From contig CADCPP010000164.1 in assembly GCA_902803355.1 (NCBI GenBank), positions 1 through 6,275 on the forward strand: a DNA stretch of 6,275 nucleotides, in the 5' to 3' direction. This document shows, one piece after another, positions 5,891-6,275 of this stretch (position 1 is its first letter; every line of letters begins with the position of its first letter). A program made the translations under genes and the position numbers. Under the pieces are notes generated by a model. The model did not search any database, had not been told where the DNA came from, and saw only the letters and a program-made list of their open reading frames with translations. This DNA comes from an uncultured Lachnospiraceae bacterium. GTDB lineage: Bacteria; Bacillota; Clostridia; Lachnospirales; Lachnospiraceae.

Positions 5891-6275
5891 TCAGTTTCCA
5901 GGATACCAGCCGTCCGTGGTCTCGCCCTTGTCGATGAGGGCCTGCATCTTCGCGATGTCTTCCGCATCATCATTTTCTTCGGCTTCCCAGGCCGCCGGAT
6001 CGGTGCCGTCCTTCATGGACAGCTTTTCAAAGTTGTACAGCTCGCCGACCGCCCAGATCACCTCCGTGCCGTCTTCGAAAACGACCTTCACTTCCATGTT
6101 GGTCTTGTCGGGCCGGATGATGTAGATGTATTTCTCGTAGTTGGCCTTGTCAGCGTCCTTATCCTTCCAGCCGGCTTCCACAACACTCTCACCTGTTTTT
6201 TCATTGCCCACATAGATATAGACTTCGTTGATGGTCTTGCCGGTCTTGTTCTTGATGTTCAGGCCGTAACCGACA
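5891..6275 (-). CDS. Uncharacterised protein, C-terminal part (cut by the right window edge)
   Basis: The frame is open from the window edge to the stop at 5891, giving the last 127 residues of a protein whose start is outside the window. The visible part begins with VGYGLNIKNKTGKTINEVYI and continues with alternating strand-like patterns (YEKYIYIIRP, MEVKVVFEDGTEVIWAVGEL), which suggests a small beta-sandwich domain. The tail is acidic (EAEENDDAED) and ends in GWYPGN. The NKTGKTIxxVYIY pattern recalls beta-rich modules found in secreted or lipid-anchored proteins of Bacillota, but I cannot name the family, and the N-terminus that would show a signal peptide is missing. An internal GTG at 6211 is possible as a start but has no convincing ribosome binding site, and the frame runs on past it. 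It lies upstream of the mgtC-like gene on the same strand, 111 bases away; whether they share a transcript is unclear. Confidence 0.7.
   Translation of the reverse strand, partial: VGYGLNIKNKTGKTINEVYIYVGNEKTGESVVEAGWKDKDADKANYEKYIYIIRPDKTNMEVKVVFEDGTEVIWAVGELYNFEKLSMKDGTDPAAWEAEENDDAEDIAKMQALIDKGETTDGWYPGN

Noticed and set aside
5776..5973. Minus-strand open frame of 65 codons overlapping the mgtC-like start
   Set aside because: It overlaps the right-edge gene in another frame and runs through the GC-rich hairpins; its Arg-rich, Pro-rich translation has no domain.

Overview
The window looks like chromosomal DNA from a fairly GC-rich member of the Bacillota (Clostridia-like). Genes have strong AAGGAGG-type ribosome binding sites. 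The two promoters I can read match the vegetative consensus exactly at -35. Coding DNA is GC-rich while the control region is AT-rich. The species cannot be named from the sequence.

Layout. Positions 1-2839 hold four consecutive minus-strand genes for HAD-superfamily phosphohydrolases; the last one runs off the left edge. They are tightly packed (gaps of 39, 12 and 1 bases) and are paralogues of each other. A 232-base AT-rich control region (2840-3071) carries two divergent promoters, each TTGACA-N17-TACAAT. Just downstream of each -10 lies a LacI-type operator sharing the core CAAACGTTTACG. On the plus strand follow a LacI/GalR-family repressor (3072-4079) and, 27 bases later, a PfkB/ribokinase-family kinase (4107-4985). 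A bidirectional hairpin terminator (4996-5037) separates these from a convergent minus-strand gene for an MgtC/SapB-family membrane protein (5048-5779). Its leader has unusually GC-rich, mutually exclusive hairpins. The right edge holds the C-terminal part of an uncharacterised protein (5891-6275, minus strand).

How the genes may work together. The paired operators suggest that the repressor controls its own operon and the phosphatase operon together. One small-molecule signal would then release both a sugar-type kinase and at least four phosphatases. This is an inference: no transporter or pathway enzyme is visible and the substrate is unknown. The most unusual element is the four-fold tandem expansion of HAD phosphatases, all lacking the usual second motif I aspartate and differing at other catalytic positions. 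The mgtC-like gene and the right-edge gene appear to be unrelated neighbours.
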